Assembly: GCA_028703095.1 (NCBI GenBank)
Contig: JAQVNO010000014.1
Location: 1 to 32,234, forward strand
DNA from: Bacteroidales bacterium
GTDB taxonomy: Bacteria; Bacteroidota; Bacteroidia; Bacteroidales; WCHB1-69
Reading direction: 5' to 3'
DNA: 32,234 bases
Made by a program: the position numbers and the translations under genes. Of this stretch, positions 25,566-32,234 are shown in pieces; position 1 is the stretch's first letter, and each line of letters begins with the position of its first letter. Under the pieces are notes generated by a model. That model was not told where the DNA came from and searched no databases. It saw only the letters and a list, made by a program, of their open reading frames with translations.

Positions 25566-26641
25566 TGAACGCATTACTTGGCTTTTTCACTCCTTGGATA
25601 GTCTACACTATCATTACTTTATTGTATTATTTTTTACCGGGAAAATGCTTAGAAGGCTATGTTAAAAACGAAAAAACAAATAAAATCCTACAGTATCGCT
25701 TAAACGGCATTTATGTTTTAGCAATTTGTGTCGTACTTTGGTTTCTACTGGGATATTTTGGCTTGGTTTCGTATGAATGGTTATATACCATAAGATGGTA
25801 TAGCTTAGCAGGTGCCATTACGATGGGATTATTATTTACTTTTCTAATAGTACTTCCCTACCCCTCAACGGGAAAATCTTTACTTGCTGATCTTTTTCTG
25901 GGCAGACTGAAGAATCCACAATTAAAAAACGGTCGCTTTGACACAAAGATATGGTTATACCTGATTGGAGCTGTAATGCTTCAACTGAATGTATTAAGCT
26001 TTGCAGCACACCATTTTCTGGCATATAACACTATAAATCCCGGTATTATGTTATGTGCAGCGCTACTAACATATTTTGTTTGGGATTATTTGAGTTTTGA
26101 AAAAGTACATTTATACACTTACGATTTTATTGCTGAACGTGTCGGCTTAAAATTAAGTTTTGGTTGTTTAACCTTTTATCCTTACTTTTATCTTATCTCT
26201 CTTTGGGCAACAGTTGACATGCAAAATCCGGAAATTCCAATGTGGTTAAGTGTTACTTTTGCCGTTTTATTTTTCTGCGGATGGAGCTTAGCACGTGGTG
26301 CCAACATGCAAAAATATTACTTTAAAATCCAACCAAATAAATCTTTTCTTGGCATTAAACCGGAAATACTCCAAAACGGCAATCAATCCATTTTGGTAAA
26401 TGGGTTCTGGGGATTGAGCAGACACATCAATTATTTGGGAGAAATACTTATGGGTAGTGCCATTGCTTTGAGCGTAGGTTATCCCGGAGTAGTATGGGTG
26501 TGGTTTTATCCCTTGTATTATGTGTTATTGTTATTTACACGCCAATGGGATGATGATAAAATTTGCGGTGCTAAATATGGTCCTTTGTGGGATATGTATA
26601 AAAATAAAGTCAAATACCGGATTATTCCTTATATTTACTAA
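25565..26641 (+). CDS. ERG4/ERG24-family (delta-14/delta-24 sterol reductase-like) membrane protein
   Basis: A 358-residue integral membrane protein with about eight to ten helices. The C-terminal third carries the family signature: NGFWGLSRHINYLGEI (about 276-291), then FTRQWDDDKICGAKYGPLWD (321-340) and a final KNKVKYRIIPYIY, where the Arg-Asp-Asp-Lys-Cys and KYG-W residues bind NADPH in characterised members. The family reduces C=C bonds of sterols (C14, C24, C7) in eukaryotes and a few bacteria. No oxidosqualene cyclase or squalene epoxidase is seen here, so the substrate may be a host or dietary sterol or another polycyclic lipid. The TAATG overlap with the SDR and a convergent gene only 9 bp away make a compact two-gene unit. 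Confidence 0.88.
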   Translation: MNALLGFFTPWIVYTIITLLYYFLPGKCLEGYVKNEKTNKILQYRLNGIYVLAICVVLWFLLGYFGLVSYEWLYTIRWYSLAGAITMGLLFTFLIVLPYPSTGKSLLADLFLGRLKNPQLKNGRFDTKIWLYLIGAVMLQLNVLSFAAHHFLAYNTINPGIMLCAALLTYFVWDYLSFEKVHLYTYDFIAERVGLKLSFGCLTFYPYFYLISLWATVDMQNPEIPMWLSVTFAVLFFCGWSLARGANMQKYYFKIQPNKSFLGIKPEILQNGNQSILVNGFWGLSRHINYLGEILMGSAIALSVGYPGVVWVWFYPLYYVLLLFTRQWDDDKICGAKYGPLWDMYKNKVKYRIIPYIY

Positions 26642-26650
26642 TAAGAATTC

Positions 26651-27643
26651 TTACTCATTTACGAGTAAATTACAACCACGTATATCACTATTATCATAGC
26701 GACCTAGTATTTCAAAAGAATTGTCTTCATAACATTTACCAATATCTTGAGTCGCAATAAATGAACATGAATAGAGATTAGCCAGGTCAATTACATTTAC
26801 TCCGCCACTTTTCCCTTTTTGCGTCAGGAGCCGTAAAGGATTATATATATCCCTTATATGAACACGCATCCAAGAAGGACAATAAAATCTTTGATTCCCA
26901 TAGGTATATGCCTGAGATAACAATTCTGTCATGCCATATTCAGAATAAATTTTATCTACTCCGAAGCCATTTCGTAAACGAAGGTGAAGTTCTTCTCTTA
27001 AAAGTTCCTTGCGTCTACCTTTCATTCCTCCTGTTTCAAAAACAATTAAATCGGGTAAGTATACCTGATGAGTTTCTATAAAATCCAATAAGGCATAACT
27101 AACTCCCCAAAGTATTGTTTTTTGCTTAATACTGGCAAGTTGGTTTAAATTATCGACTAATTCATCGGTATTCGTTAAGTAAAATTTAGAAAACGGTTGC
27201 TTTGCTTTTTGCATCAAACATTGCATCATATACAATAAGGAGGAATCTCCTTTTTCCGAATAAGAAGGAAGTAACGCCAAGATAGCATAATCTTCCGGCT
27301 GACCCACAAAATAGCGAAAACTACGTAAAAAACTCTGCTCATAGATTGCAAGGTTTGCCACATAATGTTCCGCTCTTTGCATCCCACTTGTGCCACTACT
27401 GCGAAAAACAATGTTTTCTTTTTCCTTTGAACTAATGATACGGTGATTTTTGAAAAACTCAATAGGTAAAAATGGAATTTGAGACAATTCGTTTATGGAA
27501 GTAACAGAAGATGAAATTGCATCTACATATTGCCTGTATAAAGCACAATAGGTATATTGGTATCGAAAAACACGCAATACCCTATCGAAAAAAGCTTCTT
27601 CGGTATCAATCGAAAAAATATCATCAATAGTTATTGTTTCCAT
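26651..27643 (-). CDS. LuxE-like acyl-protein synthetase / PaaK-related adenylating protein
   Basis: A 330-residue cytoplasmic protein of the acyl-protein synthetase (LuxE) family. The nucleotide loop FRSSGTSGMQRAEHYV (80-95) matches the adenylate-forming SSGTSG motif. Other family features are QIPFLPIEFFKNH (55-67), VFETGGMKGRRKE and YSEYGMTELLSQAY (the A5-like YGMTE motif). LuxE activates a fatty acid as acyl-AMP and loads it on a thiol. Here the acceptor is unknown. I chose the ATG at 27643 rather than 27706. It starts at family homology and overlaps the end of the BatA gene by 13 nt, which suggests translational coupling. It is last in the gldA-BatA-LuxE-like run. Confidence 0.82.
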   Translation of the reverse strand: METITIDDIFSIDTEEAFFDRVLRVFRYQYTYCALYRQYVDAISSSVTSINELSQIPFLPIEFFKNHRIISSKEKENIVFRSSGTSGMQRAEHYVANLAIYEQSFLRSFRYFVGQPEDYAILALLPSYSEKGDSSLLYMMQCLMQKAKQPFSKFYLTNTDELVDNLNQLASIKQKTILWGVSYALLDFIETHQVYLPDLIVFETGGMKGRRKELLREELHLRLRNGFGVDKIYSEYGMTELLSQAYTYGNQRFYCPSWMRVHIRDIYNPLRLLTQKGKSGGVNVIDLANLYSCSFIATQDIGKCYEDNSFEILGRYDNSDIRGCNLLVNE

Positions 27644-29682
27644 AACCTTAATAAGATAACTTCTGCCAACAAACAAAGTAAAGCGAAAAGCACAAAATAA
27701 TACCAAAGCTGTAAACCTGTTGTTTGAATTTCACTTATAATGGCATTCGTAGATTTATTTTGTAAATTCAATACCTTATAATTTTTTAGCTCATAGCGGT
27801 TTATTTGTTCTTCTAATTCAGACTTATCATAAAAAGACATCTGTGATTCTTTTCTGTTATAATTAAATGAAAGTCCCGAAATTGTATCGGAATTATTCGT
27901 TATAAGATAATTATCTGCTTCCGTGATTTGATCATGAACAAAAAGGTTCATTTCAGCACTGTTTTTTCTTATTTCAGGGATAAAAGAAAATTTTGTTTTC
28001 GGGTTAAGAATTTCAAGCACATTATCGACTTCTAAATCTATTTTATTTAAAACAATACGACTATTCTCTCCTATTATATAATAGGACTGATCATGTTTTG
28101 ATTGCAAAATAGCCATATTATACAATGCCGGAACTACAATAGCATGTTTTTGAAATTCACTGTAATCATCCAATAAAGGGGTGGCAAGTAGAAACACATT
28201 GCCTCTATCAACTTTTTGAACAATTAAAAAATCGTTATTGCTTTCTAAAAGGATAAGACTTTCCTTTCCCGGATAAATTCCTTTGTTAAAGGTATAATAA
28301 CGAAAAACCTGGGGAAGATTTATGGAACCACTAAATTTTTCAAAGACATGTTTAAATAAATCATGTTCCACATTCAAAGACGCCACTCGTGTACGCTGTG
28401 TGTCCAAGCTAACAAAAAACGGTAAGCCTAACCGGCGATTAAAAACATTACTTAACGTAATTTCCGCATCTGGAGATGGAATATAAAGCACATTTCCTCC
28501 ATAACGTACATACTCATCTATCGCTTGAAGAAAGCCTGAACTTTGTTCTTTTACCCTATCCAAGACAATTAAATCTTGATTTTTTAAAGCAGCATAATTT
28601 ATATTTCTATCACTAACTGACTGATAAAAAATAGTTGAATCATTAGCATACAATGCTTTCAAATAGGGACTCTCCTCTTCGCCAAAGACACAATAAACGC
28701 TGTGATAAGGATTAATATAAAAAGAAAAGTACATTTTATCATCAAAAGTAACCGGGTAATCTAAGATTTCAAGATACGCATTCTGAATACCTTTTTCAAA
28801 AACAGTAAAACTCATTTGAACTTCAGTAAATCCATTTGCTTTAATATCAGCTGATGCTACGGCTTTTTGGATATTATTAACAACCAATTTTATCGGTAAT
28901 TTTTCCACATCTTCATCTGAATTATTTTTTACAATAAAGTGAATATTAATAGGCTGTCCGACTGTAAATACAGGCGCTTCAAACCAAGAGGTATCCAAAT
29001 ACACATTGCTTATTTTATTAGCTTTCAAGGGTACCAAATAAGTAAATACATTTTCTTCTTTCGACATTTTTGATAAAGAAGCCATTGTTTGCTGGAAATC
29101 GGAAATTAAATATATTTTTTTATTATCCGAAGCTTGTCGTGATAAAAAATGCAAAGCATACTCTATCACCATATCTAAGTTACGCGTGCTTGCAGAAATT
29201 TTCACTTCTTTAATTTCCTTTTTCATTTCATCTTTCGTAAAAAACTGCTGATGTCTCGGACTGAAATCGTTAGTAACAAGCATATACCTATCTTCTTCTG
29301 CAAAAGCTTCAACAATATAACTTGCTTTTTCAATGGCTTCATCCAAAAGAGTTCCCCGCGAAGAAACACTTTCCATAGAAAAAGAATTATCCATATAAAT
29401 AAGTACATATTGATTACCTTTCAATGCATTATTCTTTTCCTGCAATGGAATATAGGGACGCGTAAAAGCAAAAACGATAGAAAGTATGGCTAATAATCGT
29501 AATGTCAAAATCACTAATTTTCGTAGTTGAGAATGCCGATGAGTCTGTTGTTTTAATGTTTGAAGAAATTGAGTGTTGGAAAAATAAAAAATTTTGTATT
29601 TTCTAAAATTAAACAAATGCACGGCAATGGGAATTGCCAGGGCAAATAATGCAAACAAAAACAATGGATTAGTAAAAAACAT
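27631..29682 (-). CDS. BatA-domain VWA membrane protein
   Basis: A 683-residue membrane protein. The N-terminus is the BatA/aerotolerance N-terminal region (FTNPLFLFALFALAIPIAVH, then NFRKYKIFYFSN, then a second helix at about 55-74). It is followed by a von Willebrand A domain with MIDAS DNSFS (98-102) and IYLISDFQQT. Later come a periplasmic beta-rich region (about 220-330) and a glutamine-amidotransferase-like fold (about 345-545, DLIVLDRVKEQ and YVRYGGNVLYIPSP). One helix (about 660-680) ends the chain. The layout matches Bacteroidota BatA-domain proteins of unknown function, not the short BatA of the moxR-bat operon. It starts 18 bp after gldA and overlaps the LuxE-like gene by 13 nt. 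Confidence 0.83.
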   Translation of the reverse strand: MFFTNPLFLFALFALAIPIAVHLFNFRKYKIFYFSNTQFLQTLKQQTHRHSQLRKLVILTLRLLAILSIVFAFTRPYIPLQEKNNALKGNQYVLIYMDNSFSMESVSSRGTLLDEAIEKASYIVEAFAEEDRYMLVTNDFSPRHQQFFTKDEMKKEIKEVKISASTRNLDMVIEYALHFLSRQASDNKKIYLISDFQQTMASLSKMSKEENVFTYLVPLKANKISNVYLDTSWFEAPVFTVGQPINIHFIVKNNSDEDVEKLPIKLVVNNIQKAVASADIKANGFTEVQMSFTVFEKGIQNAYLEILDYPVTFDDKMYFSFYINPYHSVYCVFGEEESPYLKALYANDSTIFYQSVSDRNINYAALKNQDLIVLDRVKEQSSGFLQAIDEYVRYGGNVLYIPSPDAEITLSNVFNRRLGLPFFVSLDTQRTRVASLNVEHDLFKHVFEKFSGSINLPQVFRYYTFNKGIYPGKESLILLESNNDFLIVQKVDRGNVFLLATPLLDDYSEFQKHAIVVPALYNMAILQSKHDQSYYIIGENSRIVLNKIDLEVDNVLEILNPKTKFSFIPEIRKNSAEMNLFVHDQITEADNYLITNNSDTISGLSFNYNRKESQMSFYDKSELEEQINRYELKNYKVLNLQNKSTNAIISEIQTTGLQLWYYFVLFALLCLLAEVILLRLWKQ

Positions 29683-29700
29683 ACGCTAAGTTCGTCACTT

Positions 29701-30606
29701 CTAATTGTTAGTTGTTAATTCATGGAAAATAGTTTCCATATTATATTCTTTGCGATGCATATTTAAAAGCGTTATCTCGTCGGCGGAAAGTATTTTTTGC
29801 ACTTCTGCAGCTACATTTGTTTTAGATTCAATAAGATATGTATTATTCCCTATTTCTGTAATCCGTACAACTCCTTCGATAGCATGTAGTTTTTTACTAT
29901 TAATACGTTTATCAACTTCTATTTGCAGCGCAAATTGTGCTTTAATGGATTTCCTTAAATTATCAATTGTATCATCCGCTTTAATAATCCCTTTATCAAT
30001 AATCACCACACGATTACAAATGGCTTCTACTTCCTGCATAATGTGTGTAGAAAATAAAACTGTTTTTGTTTTGCCAATTTCTTGAATAAGGGTACGAATA
30101 TCAATTAACTGATTAGGGTCTAAGCCGGACGTAGGTTCATCCAATATTAAAACCTGAGGGTCATGAATAAGGGCATGTGCTAATCCAAGACGTTGACGAT
30201 AGCCTTTCGATAAAGCACCAATCTTTTTATGTTGTTCGTTCTGTAAACCTGTCAATTGAATAATTTCCTCGATTCGGCTTTTAACATTTTTCATATGATA
30301 AATCTTCGCAACAAAAGCAAGACTTTCTTTCACAAACATATCCAAATATAAGGGATTGTTTTCCGGCAAATAACCAATATAATTTTTAATAGCATTGGCA
30401 TCCTCCGTTATATCTAGTCCACAAACACTGACAAATCCCGAAGTCTGCCGTTTATAGCAAGTAATTATTTTCATCATAGTTGATTTGCCTGCTCCATTAG
30501 GACCTAACAAACCTACAATCTCGCCTTGTTTGACTTCAAAAGAAACATCATTCAAAGCTTTTTGAATACCATATACTTTCGTTATATTTTTAACGACAAT
30601 TGACAT
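29701..30606 (-). CDS. gldA: GldA, gliding-motility-associated ABC transporter ATPase
   Basis: An ABC ATPase of 301 residues, the usual length of GldA. Walker A is GPNGAGKST (35-43), signature LSKGYRQRL (132-140), Walker B VLILDEPTSGLDP (152-164), and the H-loop is STHIM near 190. The C-terminal 80 residues (RKSIKAQFALQIEVDKRINS, then EYNMETIFHELTTNN) match GldA, by recall. In Flavobacterium, GldA works with GldF and GldG in gliding, but these are not adjacent here. I chose the ATG at 30606. The longer frame, up to 30762, would read through its own promoter (30634-30641) and a repeat. A closely related generic ABC ATPase remains possible. It is followed 18 bp later by the BatA-domain gene. 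Confidence 0.85.
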   Translation of the reverse strand: MSIVVKNITKVYGIQKALNDVSFEVKQGEIVGLLGPNGAGKSTMMKIITCYKRQTSGFVSVCGLDITEDANAIKNYIGYLPENNPLYLDMFVKESLAFVAKIYHMKNVKSRIEEIIQLTGLQNEQHKKIGALSKGYRQRLGLAHALIHDPQVLILDEPTSGLDPNQLIDIRTLIQEIGKTKTVLFSTHIMQEVEAICNRVVIIDKGIIKADDTIDNLRKSIKAQFALQIEVDKRINSKKLHAIEGVVRITEIGNNTYLIESKTNVAAEVQKILSADEITLLNMHRKEYNMETIFHELTTNN

Positions 30607-30633
30607 AATTATTTTATTATCATTTATGAAAAG

Positions 30634-30641
30634 CAAAAGTA
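30634..30641 (-). promoter_or_regulatory. gldA promoter -7 box
   Basis: The plus-strand CAAAAGTA is TACTTTTG on the minus strand. The predicted leader is about 21 nt to the ATG at 30606, which supports that start over the longer one. Confidence 0.6.
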
Positions 30642-30683
30642 CATAAAATTTTGTTAGCTTCAATTGATTCACTAAAAAATGCT

Positions 30684-30719
30684 TTTTTCTTGTTTCATTA
30701 AAAAAAAGACTATTTTTGC
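30684..30719 (+). repeat. Second copy of the amn promoter module (faces +)
   Basis: Over 36 positions (30684-30719 against 31734-31769) the two copies differ only at 30710 and 30713. Both carry TTG, an 18-bp spacer and a TAnnTTTG box (TATTTTTG at 30711-30718 here). A transcript would begin near 30725 in a region with no long ORF. In the opposite frame both copies encode the same short peptide, which gives spurious minus-strand ORF starts. Confidence 0.8.
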
Positions 30720-30734
30720 AAAAAAAATAAAGCA

Positions 30735-30797
30735 CACCTTTAATGTATGAAAAGGTGCACAATATATCCTTCTATGGGAGATATTATACACCTTTTC
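30735..30797 (+). promoter_or_regulatory. Alternative hairpins sharing an AAAGGTG arm
   Basis: AAAGGTG (30751-30757) can pair with CACCTTT at 30735-30741 (7 bp, 9-nt loop). GAAAAGGTG (30749-30757) can instead pair with CACCTTTTC at 30789-30797 (9 bp). An internal AATAT/ATATT pair extends the second hairpin. The two pairings exclude each other, as in attenuators. The segment lies just after the predicted start of the 30684 promoter. Two short overlapping ORFs (30743-30841, 32 codons; 30747-30824, 25 codons) are also possible but unsupported. Confidence 0.4.
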
Positions 30798-30841
30798 GGA
30801 CTTCGAGGTGCACATATAAACTAGTTAACCCCAATACTTAA

Positions 30842-31096
30842 AAAGCCCTTACAAAAGAGCCATAACATTGAAAAAAAGTAGTTGAGAGGCTTAAGCTATC
30901 CCCACTCATCCCCTATTTACAGTGCTTATTTTCCCACTATTTTACTTTATAATATGTATCTATTCCCACTAAAATATTCCAAATAGAGTAAAAGCACCTA
31001 ATTTTACCTTATTTAGTAATAAAAAAACCGTAAAAATCAATAAGAATTTCCTCCTATACGTTCGAACAGTGCAAAAATAATTGACGAAAACTTTTT
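30842..31096. other. Non-coding stretch with phased CCCACT motif
   Basis: No ORF of coding quality was seen. CCCACT occurs at 30901, 30933 and 30965, exactly 32 bp apart, as TCCCCACT once and TTCCCACT twice. On the minus strand a TATTTTTG box (31072-31079 on plus as CAAAAATA) could start a transcript near 31065, and an AGGAGG follows around 31049-31054, but no sensible ORF follows it. Confidence 0.4.
31072..31079 (-). promoter_or_regulatory. Possible -7 box, minus strand, no gene assigned
   Basis: The plus-strand CAAAAATA gives TATTTTTG on the minus strand. It matches TAnnTTTG but has no clear coding sequence downstream. It could be chance in AT-rich DNA. Confidence 0.3.
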
Positions 31097-31231
31097 AAAA
31101 AGAGCTTGAGAGCTTCTTTTGAAGAGCTATAGAGGTTTTCATAAAGAGCTTTAAAGCTTTTTTAGAAAAGCTCTAAGGCTTTTTGGAAAAAGTACGGGAG
31201 CTTTTTCGGAAAAGTTCTAAGACTTTTTGTG
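31097..31231. repeat. Array of six degenerate ~22-nt hairpin repeats
   Basis: Six consecutive units of 21-25 nt, starting at 31097, 31122, 31143, 31166, 31187 and 31210. Each follows an A-run, a 6-8 nt core and a T-run. Units 4 and 6 have the same loop TCTAAG but different closing pairs (AAAAGC/GCTTTT against AAAAGT/ACTTTT), a compensatory change that supports selection on the stem. Unit 3 holds the perfect palindrome AGCTTTAAAGCT. A-run, stem, T-run symmetry makes each unit terminator-like on both strands. The array lies just beyond the terminator of the small minus-strand gene. Confidence 0.6.
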
Positions 31232-31244
31232 TGTTTTTTCAGGC

Positions 31245-31275
31245 AAAAAAGAACCGCTGTAGGACTACAGCGGCT
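31245..31275 (-). terminator. Strong intrinsic terminator of the small minus-strand gene
   Basis: The 8-bp GC-rich stem CCGCTGTA (31254-31261) and TACAGCGG (31266-31273) has a 4-nt loop. On the minus strand it is followed by TTCTTTTTT. The plus direction lacks a good T-run, so it works on the minus strand. Confidence 0.85.
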
Positions 31276-31318
31276 TTCAAGTGCTTAAAAATCGAATACT
31301 TTATTCCTTTATGCTTCC

Positions 31319-31498
31319 CTAGGGATTATGGATAGCCTTATGTAAAACTTCCCTTTCGGGTTTCAAAAGGAAGCATACTAAGTGATTATTTATAATATTC
31401 TGCGGACTTTTTTCTTCCATGCTTTCCGGATTTTCTATATGAATTGTTGAGAGGATTGCTCCTATTTGATGACTTGCTACTAATCGGTGTGTTTTCAT
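31319..31498 (-). CDS. Small protein gene (59 codons), unknown function
   Basis: I do not recognise this protein. The ORF begins ATG at 31498 and ends TAG at 31319. It starts MKTHRLVASHQIGAILST and ends FLLKPEREVLHKAIHNP. The reason to call it real is the surrounding transcription unit: a TAATTTTG box on the minus strand (31527-31534) gives a 21-nt leader, and a strong terminator stands 44 bp after the stop. The predicted transcript is about 275 nt. It has no signal peptide or membrane helix and is mixed basic/acidic. It may instead be a structured non-coding RNA: ATGCTTCC (31311-31318) and GGAAGCAT (31369-31376) can pair over a 50-nt loop. Promoter and terminator are both well supported; the coding status is less certain. 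Confidence 0.5.
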   Translation of the reverse strand: MKTHRLVASHQIGAILSTIHIENPESMEEKSPQNIINNHLVCFLLKPEREVLHKAIHNP

Positions 31499-31526
31499 AC
31501 TGTTGATATTTCGTTTTAATTTGATA

Positions 31527-31554
31527 CAAAATTAAACCATAACATCATATCAAA
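31527..31554 (-). promoter_or_regulatory. Promoter of the small minus-strand gene
   Basis: On the minus strand TAATTTTG (plus 31527-31534) has TTTG (plus 31551-31554) 16 bp upstream. Start of transcription is expected near 31520. An inverted repeat (TTGATAT 31503-31509 with ATATCAA 31546-31552) surrounds the -7 box and could be an operator. Confidence 0.6.
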
Positions 31555-31733
31555 AACAACAAAAATGAAAATATTTATTATTAAATTGAATTTCTATAAC
31601 ATCCATATAAAATTTAAAATGCTTACAAAAAAAAGCTCCGGAGCTTTTTGATATTTTAACGAAGCATCTCCTATCCCAAGCACGCATTTTTGGAAGGATT
31701 TTGCCTTAGGAAAGAAAAAAATGAAAAAAATAA

Positions 31734-31769
31734 TTTTTCTTGTTTCATTAAAAAAAAGAGTAATTTTGC
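31734..31769 (+). promoter_or_regulatory. amn promoter module
   Basis: TTG at 31740-31742, 18-bp spacer, TAATTTTG at 31761-31768. The predicted start is near 31775, with a 26-nt leader to the amn ATG. It is nearly identical to 30684-30719. Confidence 0.7.
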
Positions 31770-31800
31770 TTTCAACTAAAGCTTGCAAAATCAGCTACAC

Positions 31801-32234
31801 ATGAAAACAAAAAAAGAGATAGTTAACAATTGGTTGCCAAGATATACCGGTTTAAAAATAGAGGAATTCGGGCAGTATATCATACTTACTAATTTCAAAA
31901 ATTACATCACAAATTTTGCCAATCTCATGGATACAAGCATCAATGGATTGGAACATCAGATGCCGAATGCCACGAAAGATAATATTACTATCATTAACAT
32001 TTCCATGGGTAGTCCGATGGCAGCCACAATTATGGATTTACTTTCTGCCATTATGCCGAAAGCAGTACTTTTTTTAGGTAAAACCGGCAGTTTAAAACCA
32101 TATATCGGGGTGGGTGAATTGTTATTACCTATTGCTGCCATTCGGGGTGAAGGCACCTCAAACGATTATTTTCCCATGGAAGTGCCTGCATTGCCTGCTT
32201 TTAATATGCAGAAAGCCATTTCATCAACGATAAG
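31801..32234 (+). CDS. amn: AMP nucleosidase, N-terminal part (runs off window)
   Basis: Splits AMP into adenine and ribose 5-phosphate. The gene starts at ATG 31801 and is open to the right edge, showing 144 of about 260 codons. It belongs to the short Bacteroidota form of the nucleoside-phosphorylase superfamily, without the N-terminal regulatory domain of E. coli Amn. Features are the N-terminus KEIVNNWLPRYTG, EFGQYIILTNFKNY, NITIINISMGSPMAATIMDL (phosphate-loop-type Gly/Ser region), and AVLFLGKTGSLKPYIGVGEL followed by PIAAIRGEGTSNDYFP, where the RGEGTS stretch is characteristic. Its promoter is clear (31734-31769). The terminal part, with the catalytic Asp, lies outside the window. Confidence 0.93.
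   Translation, partial: MKTKKEIVNNWLPRYTGLKIEEFGQYIILTNFKNYITNFANLMDTSINGLEHQMPNATKDNITIINISMGSPMAATIMDLLSAIMPKAVLFLGKTGSLKPYIGVGELLLPIAAIRGEGTSNDYFPMEVPALPAFNMQKAISSTI

Noticed and set aside
27644-27706. Longer start of the LuxE-like gene
   Set aside because: The added 21 residues lie inside the BatA-domain coding region in another frame and resemble an antisense hydrophobic stretch; homology begins at 27643.
30607-30762. N-terminal extension of GldA by 52 codons
   Set aside because: It would read through the gldA -7 box and the repeated promoter module; family homology starts at the ATG at 30606.
31062-31069. GTTCGAAC, a possible tRNA T-loop
   Set aside because: No flanking T-stem, acceptor or anticodon arm can be drawn, so it is only a short palindrome.
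31097-31231. CRISPR-like interpretation of the repeat array
   Set aside because: Units are contiguous with no unique spacers, and no cas genes are in the window.
31594-31788. 64-codon minus-strand ORF upstream of amn
   Set aside because: It is the antisense of the amn promoter module and shares its peptide with the spurious GldA extension only because the DNA is repeated.

Overview
The window is AT-rich DNA from a Bacteroidota chromosome, most likely a T9SS-positive anaerobe of the Bacteroidales type. Three things point there. Most genes or operons are preceded, 10-115 nt upstream, by the Bacteroidota -7 box TAnnTTTG. Two proteins carry type IX secretion (Por) tail modules, and a gldA gene is present. 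FISUMP, BspA-like, Omp28-like and BatA proteins and DUF4783 next to nadC are also typical of the phylum. I see no tRNA, rRNA, CRISPR array or intact mobile element.

Layout. 2-2062 (+): the 3' two-thirds of metG and a 4'-phosphopantetheinyl transferase. 2426-3403 (-): a FISUMP lipoprotein between two gene-poor AT-rich gaps. 4282-5616 (+): a BspA-like leucine-rich T9SS cargo protein with its own promoter and terminator. 5806-8473 (+): a compact run of TPR protein, Na+/Ca2+ exchanger-family antiporter and transglutaminase-like protein. 8607-10580 (-): gyrB, divergent from folB (10846-11208, +). 11280-12773 (-): an Omp28-like thioredoxin-fold protein, convergent with folB across a strong shared terminator.

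12992-18985 (-) is the most interesting metabolic locus. It is a tight six-gene operon of a two-domain VOC protein, two HdrC-like ferredoxins, a fused membrane cytochrome-b-like/HdrD-like protein, an HdrB-like CCG protein and a short HdrA-like flavoprotein. Together they look like a membrane-linked heterodisulfide-reductase-type electron-transfer complex with an unknown substrate. Upstream on the same strand lie a lipoprotein with Ig-like folds, DUF4783, nadC and pfkA (19115-23242). 23472-26641 (+) holds a small one-TM protein, a CDF zinc exporter, and a stop/start-overlapping pair of an SDR and an ERG4/ERG24-type sterol reductase. 26651-30606 (-) is gldA, a BatA/VWA membrane protein and a LuxE-like acyl-protein synthetase-family protein.

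The last 1.2 kb before amn (AMP nucleosidase, partial, from 31801) is unusually structured. It has a near-exact second copy of the amn promoter, a small minus-strand gene of 59 codons bracketed by promoter and terminator, an array of six small hairpins with a compensatory stem change, a pair of mutually exclusive hairpins, and a motif repeated at an exact 32-bp spacing.
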